From: a virus
IMG/VR virus record: IMGVR_UViG_3300031857_019986
Location: 1-23,768 of that record
Strand: one strand, 5' to 3'
DNA length: 23,768 bases
Numbering within the stretch: position 1 is the first letter of the stretch; the number at the start of each line of letters is the position of its first letter. Below are positions 7,644 to 15,450 of the stretch, one piece after another. The notes under the pieces are model-generated. The model was given only the letters and a program-made list of their open reading frames with translations. It ran no database searches and had not been told where the DNA came from. Position numbers and translations under genes: made by a program.

Positions 7644-8774
7644 ATGAATACAATAATTGCAGAACCTTTCAGAAGTCAACTTTATACAAAAGTAAGACAC
7701 ATACTTGGAGCCCCACTTCGTTCAATCGAATTAGAAGATGAACAAATGGACTCAATATTGGAATTTTCTATTGGGGATTACTCCCAATATGTTCAAGATT
7801 GGTTAATTGAATCCCAATGGACATCATTAAACAATTTGAATTTAGATACTCAATCTTTATCAAGAGCGTTTGTCACTAAAAGTTTAGATTTTGAAAATAG
7901 ATACGCTCAAGCATATTCTAAAATTGTTGGTCTACAATCAAGTCCACTTGGTGATTGGGTTTTGAAGAAGGATTATATAACATTAGTACCTAACCAACAG
8001 ATTTACGAAATCCCAGCAGGTCGTGAGGTTAATGAATTATTATGGTTTACTCCAACCGCACTTAACAATATACTATTTGACCCATGGAGTTTTGGAGCTC
8101 TTGGTGGGTATGGAATGGGTGGTCCGGCGGGGTATTCACAAATGGGTTATACAGGTTCATACTTTATGATGCCAGCATTTGATATGTTACTAAGATTACA
8201 AGAAATTAATATCCAAAGAAGAATTATTGCGGGTGATTTAACTTATAGAATTACAGGTTTACCTAATGGTAAAAAGGCAATTCATTTAATGCAAACACCA
8301 GGTGGAAAATTTGACTTTGGTAACTCATCACTAAGAAACTCTCAAGTTTGGTATTGGTATTACGATGTTGGACCTGAGGACAGAGACGCATGTTTGGCTG
8401 CAAATCCTGACATAATTAAACTTCCGTCTGACGTTCCTATGAACTCTATATCTTGGTCTGACTTAAATGAACCTGCTCAACAGTGGGTTAGAAGATATTT
8501 TGTGGCAGGATGTAAAGAAACATTGGCTAAAGTAAGAGGAAAATATTCAGGTAACTTAAAAACTCCTGATTCAGAATTAACAATGGATTACGCATCATTG
8601 GCAACTGAAGGTAAAGATGAAAAAACAAAACTAATTGAAGAGTTAATTGGTGCAGATGGTAGATTAACAAGATTAAGACCTGAAAAGATTATGGAACGTG
8701 AAGCGTTATTAGCTGAAAATCTAAATAAACAAATGAAGTTCAGAGCGTTCCCAAGAAACATGTATGTAATTTAA
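7644..8774 (+). CDS. 13: Neck protein, T4 gp13-like
   Basis: This 376-residue protein has an ATG at 7644. Near the N-terminus, VRHILGAPLRSIELEDEQM with a following FSIGDYSQY matches T4 gp13 'ILRRLGAPIINVELTPDQI...LELYGEY'. Near the C-terminus, QQWVRRYFVAGCKETLAKVR, then GKYSGNL and an EKTKLIEELIG helix match gp13 '[26 protein letters not shown]....LIEEARLEKEALREEL'. The centre (about 150-175) is Gly/Tyr/Met-rich, as in T4. gp13 binds gp14 and seals the packaged head for tail joining. T4 gp13 is about 309 residues, so this version is somewhat longer. It is followed after five bases by a small gene, probably in the same transcript. Its separation from the gp14-like gene by the helicase and SOD genes, on the opposite strand, departs from the T4 arrangement. 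Confidence 0.8.
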   Translation: MNTIIAEPFRSQLYTKVRHILGAPLRSIELEDEQMDSILEFSIGDYSQYVQDWLIESQWTSLNNLNLDTQSLSRAFVTKSLDFENRYAQAYSKIVGLQSSPLGDWVLKKDYITLVPNQQIYEIPAGREVNELLWFTPTALNNILFDPWSFGALGGYGMGGPAGYSQMGYTGSYFMMPAFDMLLRLQEINIQRRIIAGDLTYRITGLPNGKKAIHLMQTPGGKFDFGNSSLRNSQVWYWYYDVGPEDRDACLAANPDIIKLPSDVPMNSISWSDLNEPAQQWVRRYFVAGCKETLAKVRGKYSGNLKTPDSELTMDYASLATEGKDEKTKLIEELIGADGRLTRLRPEKIMEREALLAENLNKQMKFRAFPRNMYVI

Positions 8775-8779
8775 TTTTT

Positions 8780-9115
8780 ATGAGTATACAAAAATCAATT
8801 CCGATGCGTAGAGTTATCGGAACACAAGTTTTACAAACTTCTGAAGTATGTATGGTTTCAGACGAAAGTTATACAACAGAAGGAGAATCAGTAGTTATCA
8901 CAAAAGAATTAGATGAAATTGAAATTATCTTAAATCACTCTAATACTGACCATGTAATTGTTAAAGCTCTTACAAATACAAAAATCAAACCCATTGAGGG
9001 TTTGATTGATGAAGAGTTCAATGAGCTCAATATTGAAAAGGGCGCCTGTGTTGAACTATATTATGCTTTTGGTTCTTGGTTTATAGTGTCATCTGACGGA
9101 TTAAAACAATCTTAA
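8780..9115 (+). CDS. Small beta-rich protein, probable virion component
   Basis: This 111-residue protein starts five bases after the gp13-like stop, so it is likely co-transcribed with that gene. It has no membrane segment or signal peptide. The sequence is mostly short alternating hydrophobic strands: EIEIILNHSNTDHVIVKAL, a KIKPIEGLIDEEFNELNI stretch, then ACVELYYAFGSWFIVSSDG. The closing pattern (a strand, a turn, a strand with Trp, then 'S(S/D)G') resembles C-terminal beta modules of phage surface proteins. No specific family is recognised, and a virion role is inferred only from its place beside the neck gene. Its 3' end overlaps the polymerase gene's stop codon by four bases, tail to tail. 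Codons around 8984-9006 also carry a perfect inverted repeat that can serve as a terminator on the other strand. Confidence 0.7.
   Translation: MSIQKSIPMRRVIGTQVLQTSEVCMVSDESYTTEGESVVITKELDEIEIILNHSNTDHVIVKALTNTKIKPIEGLIDEEFNELNIEKGACVELYYAFGSWFIVSSDGLKQS
8980..9006 (-). terminator. Intrinsic terminator for the DNA polymerase transcript, antisense within the neighbouring gene
   Basis: On the minus strand the sequence folds as a perfect 9-bp stem (ATCAAACCC / GGGTTTGAT) with a 5-base loop (TCAAT), followed by a run of five T. It lies about 105 bases beyond the polymerase stop codon at 9112, inside the convergent small gene. A perfect stem plus U-tract in the right orientation supports termination. 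Confidence 0.6.
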
Positions 9116-11907
9116 ACCATTTCTTCCCAACCTTCTTCCGCCAATTCATAAATGTATTCAGGGTCAACACCTCGTTTTTCCCAGTACTTTAATTCTTGGT
9201 CTGTAATTGTTAATAAGTCCTCAATACTATCTTGGTCTTCAGGTTCAAAAGGAACACCATTAATTAGTTTACATTGTTCTTTGGTGAAGATACCTCTATC
9301 TTTTGGGTCATTAACAATTAAGTTATTTCTTACTTCTTTGTTAAAAACAATCAATAAAGGTTCAATTCGTTTATTAAATGTTACTACGGCTCTTGCTACG
9401 TTATATTCACCTGTCATATCAGGATTTGATTCTAATTCAGCTGGATTTAATCTATAACAATTAAGTTTTACATAGGATTCAACCATTTCACGAGGTATTT
9501 TACCATACCCTTCCATCATATTATCCAAATCAGATTGTGACCATCCCTTCTTAGGTTGGTTAACTTTTTGAACATCCCCGTGTGATGCTTTAATACCATT
9601 ATTTACATAGAATATTACATCACCCAAACTAACCGCAATACCATCTCTCATAGCCAATTCCATATGTGCCATACGTGACATTTCATTACCTGCTTTGGTC
9701 TTTTCTTTTGAACGTTTTTTATAGTCGTCAATAGACAATTTAACCTTTGCTCTTTGAGCAATCTTCATAAGTGGAATTTGTTTATTATAAATCTTTTCCA
9801 AGTATTCGTAATACCACTCAACAAAATCTTGACCATTACCTTCTAACAACATCTTGATTCCTTTGTCTAAGAAGTCCTCAATATATAATGGTAATTTTTT
9901 ACTCTTAATTGAGTTACCTGTAAGTTTAATCTTACCATTATGTTCCATTGTTGCGTAGTTCTTACGAGCAATATTCATACATGATTTCCATGTTCCATCA
10001 CAATCTAATCCCATAGCACCTTTCATAAATGTGTCGTTAAACTCAGCAACATCGGCATCGTAACCTTTGTATTCTTTACCCTCTTTAACCAACCAATTCT
10101 TACCCTTACCAATGTAAACTCTGTCTTCCACACCACCTTCAGGTAATGAGAAGTTCATACCATCCGTATCACATACAAGTGGTGTGTATCCTCGTTTCAT
10201 AAAGAATCGTAGCATCTGACGTAAGTATTGTCGTCCTGTACAAGTAATCTGTTCACCCATATACATATCACCCCAGTGATATACTTGTGGTGCGGATAAC
10301 GCGCCGAACATTGAATTAATGAATATCTTAATCGGTAATTGTTTACGGTCATAAGATGTTGCTTGTTTTTTATCAATGTCCTGATATTCCTTGGCCAAGT
10401 TTTTATACTTGATACGAGTATTACGGAAGTAATTTAACATTCCTTTCATTGCTCCTGTAATATCACAGGTTGGGAATACATCGTGAACAAGCTGTATTGA
10501 AGGATAAAGTGATGAGAAGTCAAGTTTCAATACATCAGTAGAAAATCCTACTTTAAGTAGTCGTGATAGTCCGCCGACAAACTCTGTCTTTTCATTTTTA
10601 GCAGGAATTGCTAACATATGTTTATAAGACCATGCTCTCATTTGGATTTCCCATAATGTAGCAGTCCCCATTGTTGAAACCCTTTCATATGTTGTTGGAA
10701 CTAAAGACGCAAGTAAGAATGAACCTTGGTTGAATTCTTCGTCAACTGTTAGAGTTTCCTCCAAGTCATCGTCAAGGTATCGTTCAACTAAATCATCACC
10801 TGTTGTCTTAATGTAGATGTTTGAGTACTTTGAACACGCCTCATCAATTGTGGGGTCTATCCCCACTTTCTTATATTTACCATTTTGGATGTTCAACCAA
10901 AACTCTTCTTTCTTTGCATAGAACGGACCAATATCTGTGTGGTCGATGTAAACACGGTCAGGGGCTTCCGCTTTAATATATTGAGTAATGTATTTCAAAC
11001 CTGCAGATTTAATAGAAGAGTTAATTGCTTGAGCTCTTCTAACTGCGTGTAATGTATCCACAACATTATAACCCCACATTGATGTCTGATTAAACCTTTC
11101 AACTTCGTTAGCAAGTTTCAATAAACTTTCGGATTGTTTAATTGGGTTAATTGGATTTAATGTTTTAGCAACTTTTCTTATATCCAAGTTCAAAGCTTTA
11201 GCTCTTTCAAAAATCCATAACCAGTCGAAGTTAAATCCGTTGTAAGAAGCGATAATACTTGGTTTAAGTTCATCTATGGTGTTGAAAAACTTAATAATAC
11301 CTTCCCTCTCTTGGTCTTCATTTGAACACTCAATTACTTGACTGAAACCTTTATTGGTTTTCATACCTATCATGAATATACGACCGTCTTTTGGTTCTAA
11401 TGCGGTCGTCTCCAAGTCAAATACAAACCTCGTAATACTGTTGTAATCCTCAAAACCTTTGAATAACCTTTTTTCTTTGGTAACCAAGAACTGTTCAACA
11501 GGTGGTAATATGAGTACCAATCCTTTTGTTGTTTCACCCCACGGGTCAACACCACCATCCCTAAAAAATTGTATTAATGAACGATAACCATTTAAAGATT
11601 TAACCATGAAAGTCAATCCTTTTTCTAATCGTTCATTACCGTCTGTTCTTAATTTTTCAATAACAATTTTGTGTTTTGTCATCGCCTCTTTTTGTAACGC
11701 CTTTGAGGACTTGTAAAAGTTCAATCCACGTAAATCACCTACCCAAGCGAATGGGATGAAGGTATCTTTTTTAATCTGTTTTCCGTGAATTGGGTGTTCG
11801 ATAATTTTCCAAACACAATCTTTGACGTAATCGTATTCTACACTGACGATATATTTTTCGTCATCATTTCCTTGAAGGAAATTTTCAATTTCTTCGTTTG
11901 ATATCAT
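9112..11907 (-). CDS. 43: Family B DNA polymerase with 3'-5' exonuclease (T4 gp43-like)
   Basis: This 931-residue protein is close to T4 gp43 (898). The exonuclease motifs are intact: Exo I FDLETT (Asp164, Glu166), Exo II NGFNFDW (Asp228) and Exo III YLDDD (Tyr377...Asp381). The polymerase motifs are intact: A LDFSSLYPSI (Asp463), B KIFINSMFGA (527-536) and C CDTDGMN (Asp580, Asp582). Motif C has Gly-Met where many family B enzymes have Ser-Ile. A KNYATMEHNGKIKLTG stretch follows, matching the K-x-Y thumb/palm region. It replicates the phage genome and proofreads. It lies alone between two convergent or terminator boundaries: a terminator belonging to the upstream minus-strand unit ends before its promoter region, and another lies just past its stop. 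The 5' region has no TATTTAT element, fitting a non-late expression class. No frameshift or intein is visible. Confidence 0.97.
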   Translation of the reverse strand: MISNEEIENFLQGNDDEKYIVSVEYDYVKDCVWKIIEHPIHGKQIKKDTFIPFAWVGDLRGLNFYKSSKALQKEAMTKHKIVIEKLRTDGNERLEKGLTFMVKSLNGYRSLIQFFRDGGVDPWGETTKGLVLILPPVEQFLVTKEKRLFKGFEDYNSITRFVFDLETTALEPKDGRIFMIGMKTNKGFSQVIECSNEDQEREGIIKFFNTIDELKPSIIASYNGFNFDWLWIFERAKALNLDIRKVAKTLNPINPIKQSESLLKLANEVERFNQTSMWGYNVVDTLHAVRRAQAINSSIKSAGLKYITQYIKAEAPDRVYIDHTDIGPFYAKKEEFWLNIQNGKYKKVGIDPTIDEACSKYSNIYIKTTGDDLVERYLDDDLEETLTVDEEFNQGSFLLASLVPTTYERVSTMGTATLWEIQMRAWSYKHMLAIPAKNEKTEFVGGLSRLLKVGFSTDVLKLDFSSLYPSIQLVHDVFPTCDITGAMKGMLNYFRNTRIKYKNLAKEYQDIDKKQATSYDRKQLPIKIFINSMFGALSAPQVYHWGDMYMGEQITCTGRQYLRQMLRFFMKRGYTPLVCDTDGMNFSLPEGGVEDRVYIGKGKNWLVKEGKEYKGYDADVAEFNDTFMKGAMGLDCDGTWKSCMNIARKNYATMEHNGKIKLTGNSIKSKKLPLYIEDFLDKGIKMLLEGNGQDFVEWYYEYLEKIYNKQIPLMKIAQRAKVKLSIDDYKKRSKEKTKAGNEMSRMAHMELAMRDGIAVSLGDVIFYVNNGIKASHGDVQKVNQPKKGWSQSDLDNMMEGYGKIPREMVESYVKLNCYRLNPAELESNPDMTGEYNVARAVVTFNKRIEPLLIVFNKEVRNNLIVNDPKDRGIFTKEQCKLINGVPFEPEDQDSIEDLLTITDQELKYWEKRGVDPEYIYELAEEGWEEMV

Positions 11908-11993
11908 AAATTTAAATGGTGTATTTGCTTCCGAATTAAGGTCGGAATTTACCTTGTGTGGTAAGTTTAACCAAATAAAAATTATAAGTCAAA
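11908..11993 (-). promoter_or_regulatory. Probable polymerase promoter region, no specific motif assigned
   Basis: A terminator precedes the polymerase gene on its own strand (11994-12021), so transcription of the gene should begin in this stretch of about 85 bases. No TATTTAT or TATAAATA element and no clear Shine-Dalgarno sequence is seen. The assignment rests on position only. Confidence 0.35.
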
Positions 11994-12021
11994 TAAAAAA
12001 ACCCACTCTTTTGAAGTGGGG
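11994..12021 (-). terminator. Intrinsic terminator after the 12042-12365 gene
   Basis: Read on the minus strand, CCCCACTTC, a short loop and GAGTGGG form a GC-rich stem followed immediately by seven T. It lies 21 bases past the stop codon at 12042 and would close the minus-strand unit of small probable virion genes before the polymerase gene. Confidence 0.85.
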
Positions 12022-12041
12022 TTCTTGTAACTTTTTTAAGA

Positions 12042-12365
12042 TTATGATTGTATTAGTAAGATAATTTCATCAACCAATGCTGTTAATAATGTTTGGTCAA
12101 TCTGAGACCAAGTAACTGAAAAAGATGTTTCTACAGTTCTGTCTTCAGTACCTTGACCTAAATATCTTACGTCCGTACCTTCGAAGATATGAATTACATG
12201 ATAATCAGTTAGTGTTACACCTGTTGGTGGTAAAAATGTTTTTACGTGGTCGACAAATGAAGTTAAAGTAGTTAAAGAAGAGGATTCAACTTTACCATTA
12301 TTAGTTTGTCCGATAATTTGAGTTTCACCATAACCGAATATGTGAATTGTTGAAAATTGTCCCAT
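12042..12365 (-). CDS. Unknown small protein, probable virion or late protein
   Basis: This 107-residue protein has an ATG at 12365. It begins MGQFSTIHIFGYGETQIIG and later has a second related phrase, YHVIHIFEGTDVRYLG, so the two halves may be related strand-turn-strand units. The C-terminus is a helix rich in Thr/Leu/Ile ending in IILLIQS. There is no signal peptide, metal motif or enzyme signature. A TATTTAT element 14 bases upstream places it with the structural genes, and a strong terminator follows. No family is recognised; late expression is inferred from these two flanking signals. Confidence 0.7.
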   Translation of the reverse strand: MGQFSTIHIFGYGETQIIGQTNNGKVESSSLTTLTSFVDHVKTFLPPTGVTLTDYHVIHIFEGTDVRYLGQGTEDRTVETSFSVTWSQIDQTLLTALVDEIILLIQS

Positions 12366-12379
12366 AATGTTTTTTATTT

Positions 12380-12386
12380 ATAAATA
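12380..12386 (-). promoter_or_regulatory. TATTTAT core element before the 107-aa gene
   Basis: On the minus strand, ATATTTATAAATA lies 9-21 bases before the ATG at 12365. It is palindromic, so it also contains an exact T4-type TATAAATA on the same strand (12375-12382), leaving the active orientation open. Confidence 0.4.
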
Positions 12387-12404
12387 TATTGATTTTTTAT
12401 TTTA

Positions 12405-12821
12405 TTATGGGTCACAACAAGGTCTGTCTATAATGTAATTGTTTGAATATGGAGTATAATCCAAACTGAAACTTTCTAAAACTGAAACATAAACCTTTTC
12501 TTTAAGTGGTAAAACAATCACTCCATCTGTATCCTGAGCAGAAATTTGAACTGAATATCTTCCACTTAAATTTGTTTCCCTATTCGTAAACTGATAGTTT
12601 AAGAAATAAACTATTTCTTCACTATTAACAGTTGAAGAACTGTAAGTTACATAACAAGGTTTTGAAGTTACTTTGAACTTTTTTGAAACTTCATCGTATA
12701 AAGAAATATAAAAAGTAGTATTAAGTAAATCTTGGTTTCTACCAAAATCACTTCTACCGTCTTTTGCAATTTCTATTTGAAAAATAGGTAATGTTGCATT
12801 TTTTTTAATTATCCATTCCAT
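12405..12821 (-). CDS. Probable baseplate/tail beta-sandwich protein, paralogue of the next upstream gene
   Basis: This 138-residue protein starts two bases after the stop of the 12824-13192 gene. It opens MEWIIKKNATLPIFQIEIAK and contains a FLNYQFTNRETNLSGRYSVQ stretch and IVLPLKEKVYVSVLES. The neighbour has the same blocks in the same order ('ATLP', 'YRFTSSDTNQSGLFKG', 'ILPLREELIIKI'), so the two are tandem paralogues. The 'xxKGATLPxLxxxVxKDG' opening and the 'NxxGxYxGEFxxxxxxGxxxLP' section resemble the N-terminal immunoglobulin-like domain of BppU-type upper baseplate proteins; that match is from memory of the pattern. This copy has an extra 15 residues at its C-terminus with two adjacent cysteines (CCDP). 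Confidence 0.65.
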   Translation of the reverse strand: MEWIIKKNATLPIFQIEIAKDGRSDFGRNQDLLNTTFYISLYDEVSKKFKVTSKPCYVTYSSSTVNSEEIVYFLNYQFTNRETNLSGRYSVQISAQDTDGVIVLPLKEKVYVSVLESFSLDYTPYSNNYIIDRPCCDP

Positions 12822-12823
12822 GC

Positions 12824-13192
12824 TTAAGTACTTACATAAGTTTCACCTATTTTTATTATTAACTCCTCCCTTAACGGAAGTATTTGAGTTCCCTCGTCAT
12901 TCAGAAAAACAAATTCTCCCTTGAAAAGTCCTGATTGGTTAGTGTCTGATGAAGTGAACCTATAATAAATATAATATTCAGTCGCGGCATTTGGGTCAAC
13001 AAATGTTTTTTCAACAAAACCACCAAACTTGTTAAGTATCTTGTATGCACCTGTATTAAGATTTACCATAGAAAAATAAATGGTAGAGTTTTCAATCAAA
13101 GACATAAACTCGTCAATATCAGCAACACCGTCTTTAACGACTTGCATTTTTAAGACAGGTAATGTTGCACCCTTATTAATGAAAAACTCCAT
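12824..13192 (-). CDS. Probable baseplate/tail beta-sandwich protein, first of a tandem pair
   Basis: This 122-residue protein has an ATG at 13192 and a TATTTAT element 14 bases upstream. It begins MEFFINKGATLPVLKMQVVK and has KTFVDPNAATEYYIYYRFTS in the middle. The composition is beta-strand-rich, with no signal peptide. It is a tandem paralogue of the next gene and resembles the BppU-type Ig-like N-terminal domain that anchors baseplate or fibre parts. Without the receptor-binding region of true BppU, it may be a small decoration or adaptor on the tail. This gene probably starts a three-gene late unit that ends at the terminator near 12000. The paralogy is seen directly; the location in the virion is inferred. 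Confidence 0.65.
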   Translation of the reverse strand: MEFFINKGATLPVLKMQVVKDGVADIDEFMSLIENSTIYFSMVNLNTGAYKILNKFGGFVEKTFVDPNAATEYYIYYRFTSSDTNQSGLFKGEFVFLNDEGTQILPLREELIIKIGETYVST

Positions 13193-13206
13193 AGATACTT
13201 TTTTTT

Positions 13207-13213
13207 ATAAATA
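13207..13213 (-). promoter_or_regulatory. TATTTAT core element before the tandem baseplate-like genes
   Basis: On the minus strand, ATATTTATAAA lies 14 bases before the ATG at 13192, nearly the same sequence and spacing as before the 12365 start. It fills the gap after the stop of the large glycosyltransferase gene and would separate the late unit from the glycan operon. Confidence 0.4.
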
Positions 13214-13219
13214 TCTATT

Positions 13220-14890
13220 TTAGCATTCTTTCCTTAAATCACTTGAATAATGTTCGAATCTATCGTGTTCGGTGGGTGTCATTAGAAGAATACCCGGATT
13301 TAATTTACCCTGAACTGTCTGTTGGAAGTTGTGAGACATGATTGTTTGTTCAAAAGGGGATTGAAATCTTGTTTCTAAATAACATTTGTAACTTCCTTTT
13401 TTTGAAAGTATAATTGGCCAGTTACATATGTAGATTTGACCCGATGCGTATGGTATTCCCTTATGTGATTTTATTTCTTTGAATTGTGTTCTTGGAGCAT
13501 TTGGGTCTAAACCCATTTGTGGTAATCTTTTGTTTTTTGGCCAATGTTGTTCTCTGAAATGTTGCGGCACGTTATACCACGACCACTGTGTACTATTGTC
13601 CCCGTAAAACTCTGTAAAGTTTAATTTTAGAAAATCAAAGTTTTCTTTTTGTATAATCTCCAAAGTTTTATAATAAAAATTATCTGAATATCTTGGAAAT
13701 CCATTTTTACAAACCGATTGTTCGGTAGTATAAAAGAACATGTCGTCTTCAAAGAACAACATATAATCCAAACCTGTTTCTTCAAAATGTTCGGCAATCC
13801 ATTGTCTACCTCCTGTAATCCCCAAATTATCTTTTTTAATATGTTCAAAATTATATTCTTCACATATTTTAATATACTCATCTGTTGTAGATAAATCTGT
13901 TGAGTTATTTAATAAAAATTTTTGTGTTTTATCAATATAATTTTTATCAAATCTTAACATTGAATCAATTAAAGTTCTGAATTGATTTGGTGAATTGAAT
14001 GTTATAACATATAAAGCAACTTTATTAATGTCAGTGTCTTGTTCTATAACCTTACATTCATTCTTTTTAATTAAACTATCATTTTTTAAATCTTCAAAAA
14101 ACTTTCCAAACAAACCATTTGATTCAATTTCAAAATAGTTTATTAGTTCAGGAAACTTATAAACCATAATCGAAAATATTGATTCTTCAGTACCCATGAA
14201 TCCTTGTGATAAAGTTTCATTCATCAAGTTGTAATATTCCCCATTCATTTCTGCGATAGTATCTTTTGGTCCACCGAAGAAACCTCCACGAGCAACTTTT
14301 TTTACATCATCACCAGCCCAATCATTAATTTCAGGGTATGAAAAACCATGTATTTCGTTGTTGGCATCGTATGGGAAACAAACGAATGTGAACTTATTCA
14401 CATATTTACTAAACTTATCCAAAACTTTGTCGTGTGTAAAATAACCAGGATGAACGGTATTTGAAAGACCTGCGTCAATCCAAAACAAATATTCTGAATT
14501 AAACTTGTCAAAAATCCTTGCGTCGTTTAACAAAAACATTTTTGACATTACAAGTGGATTATAATTTTCTAACCTACCTTGTGTCGATTCTTTTAACCAA
14601 GATGATTGATTATACCAATCAGGGTTAATTCTAATTTTTTGTATTTTATCGTAGAAATCATTTTTAATGAACCAACTTTTATCTCTTCTAATAAATTGGG
14701 TATTTGATTGTTCCCGTCTTTCCCAAACAAATTTTTCCAATTCTTCTTCACCAAAAATTATTAAGTTTTCTTCAACCTTCAAAAGTTGTTCAAACTTTTC
14801 CAAGTAATGTGAAAAGGAGCGTGACCAACCTTCTTCCAAGTTTTCCCTACCTATATTCCATAAACCTGTAACTAATGTAATATTACTCAT
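13220..14890 (-). CDS. Two-domain glycosyltransferase: HtrL/YibB-like N-terminus plus GT2-like C-terminus
   Basis: This 556-residue protein has an ATG at 14890 overlapping the preceding stop (ATGA). Residues 1-270 match the HtrL/YibB family: an ITLVTGLWNIGREN opening, PLVMSKMFLLNDA and the acidic motif FWIDAGLS (136-143), then RGGFFGG. Residues about 291-556 look like a separate GT-A domain: VALYVITFNSPNQFRTLID (291-309), a GITGGRQWIAE segment (357-367) and an acidic FFEDDMFF motif (379-386) suited to binding a metal-nucleotide-sugar. Such enzymes transfer sugars to glycans; donor and acceptor are unknown. A second, stand-alone HtrL/YibB-like gene lies two genes upstream, so the family is used twice. 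It is the last gene of the glycan operon. The fold calls rest on motif spacing and are fairly firm; the reaction is inferred. Confidence 0.75.
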   Translation of the reverse strand: MSNITLVTGLWNIGRENLEEGWSRSFSHYLEKFEQLLKVEENLIIFGEEELEKFVWERREQSNTQFIRRDKSWFIKNDFYDKIQKIRINPDWYNQSSWLKESTQGRLENYNPLVMSKMFLLNDARIFDKFNSEYLFWIDAGLSNTVHPGYFTHDKVLDKFSKYVNKFTFVCFPYDANNEIHGFSYPEINDWAGDDVKKVARGGFFGGPKDTIAEMNGEYYNLMNETLSQGFMGTEESIFSIMVYKFPELINYFEIESNGLFGKFFEDLKNDSLIKKNECKVIEQDTDINKVALYVITFNSPNQFRTLIDSMLRFDKNYIDKTQKFLLNNSTDLSTTDEYIKICEEYNFEHIKKDNLGITGGRQWIAEHFEETGLDYMLFFEDDMFFYTTEQSVCKNGFPRYSDNFYYKTLEIIQKENFDFLKLNFTEFYGDNSTQWSWYNVPQHFREQHWPKNKRLPQMGLDPNAPRTQFKEIKSHKGIPYASGQIYICNWPIILSKKGSYKCYLETRFQSPFEQTIMSHNFQQTVQGKLNPGILLMTPTEHDRFEHYSSDLRKEC

Positions 14891-15450
14891 TCCGTATCTC
14901 TTACTTTATAGATTATATAATCAACAAACTCACTTTCAAACATTTGTCCGATTTCTTCATAAAAAATCACATCGCCTAACACATCCTCTTGAAACATAGG
15001 TAAATTGTGTGTGTTTGGAATCACTCCCATGCATTTACCTACATTACCTCTTGTGAAATCTTTTAATCTCCAATTAATATCACCATACCAATTGTGTTTG
15101 AATATGTATAGTTTATTTTTTTCTTTAACTGTTTCTTTAATTACCTTAAATGCATCTTCGGTGTATCTGTCATCATCATCAGCAAACATTATAAAATCAC
15201 CTTTTAATGAATTAATATTTTCATTAAGTAATGGATGTCCATACTTCCACTTTCTTTCACCATTGTTTCTTATATGATTAACTTTGAAGTTAAACTCATA
15301 TCTTGATAAAACTTTTGAGACAAACTCGTGATTGATGTCAGATATGATTGTAAAAATATCTGTCGATTCTAATTGGTCTTTAAATGATTCAATTAATCGT
15401 GGTAATGTTTCACGACCGATAGAAGTACAAACAATGTTATAACTAAACAT
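14887..15450 (-). CDS. Family 2 (GT-A) glycosyltransferase, compact
   Basis: This 187-residue protein has an ATG at 15450 and overlaps both neighbours by 4-8 bases. The N-terminal strand YNIVCTSIGRETLPRLIESF starts a Rossmann-like GT-A core. An HIRNNGERKWKYGHPLLN segment follows, and the acidic motif FADDDDRY (89-96) is the metal/nucleotide-sugar site of GT2 enzymes. It is short, carrying the donor-binding half and a brief acceptor part, with no membrane anchor, so it probably acts in the cytoplasm. The tight overlaps mean it is translated with its neighbours. Substrate is unknown. Confidence 0.78.
   Translation of the reverse strand: MFSYNIVCTSIGRETLPRLIESFKDQLESTDIFTIISDINHEFVSKVLSRYEFNFKVNHIRNNGERKWKYGHPLLNENINSLKGDFIMFADDDDRYTEDAFKVIKETVKEKNKLYIFKHNWYGDINWRLKDFTRGNVGKCMGVIPNTHNLPMFQEDVLGDVIFYEEIGQMFESEFVDYIIYKVRDTE

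Noticed and set aside
9152-9457. 101-residue plus-strand frame opposite the polymerase gene
   Set aside because: It lies fully antisense to a conserved enzyme, has no own regulatory signal and has no recognisable protein pattern.
15005-15277. 90-residue plus-strand frame opposite the GT2 gene
   Set aside because: It is antisense to the conserved DDDD-motif gene, and its hydrophobic composition is a reflection of that coding strand.
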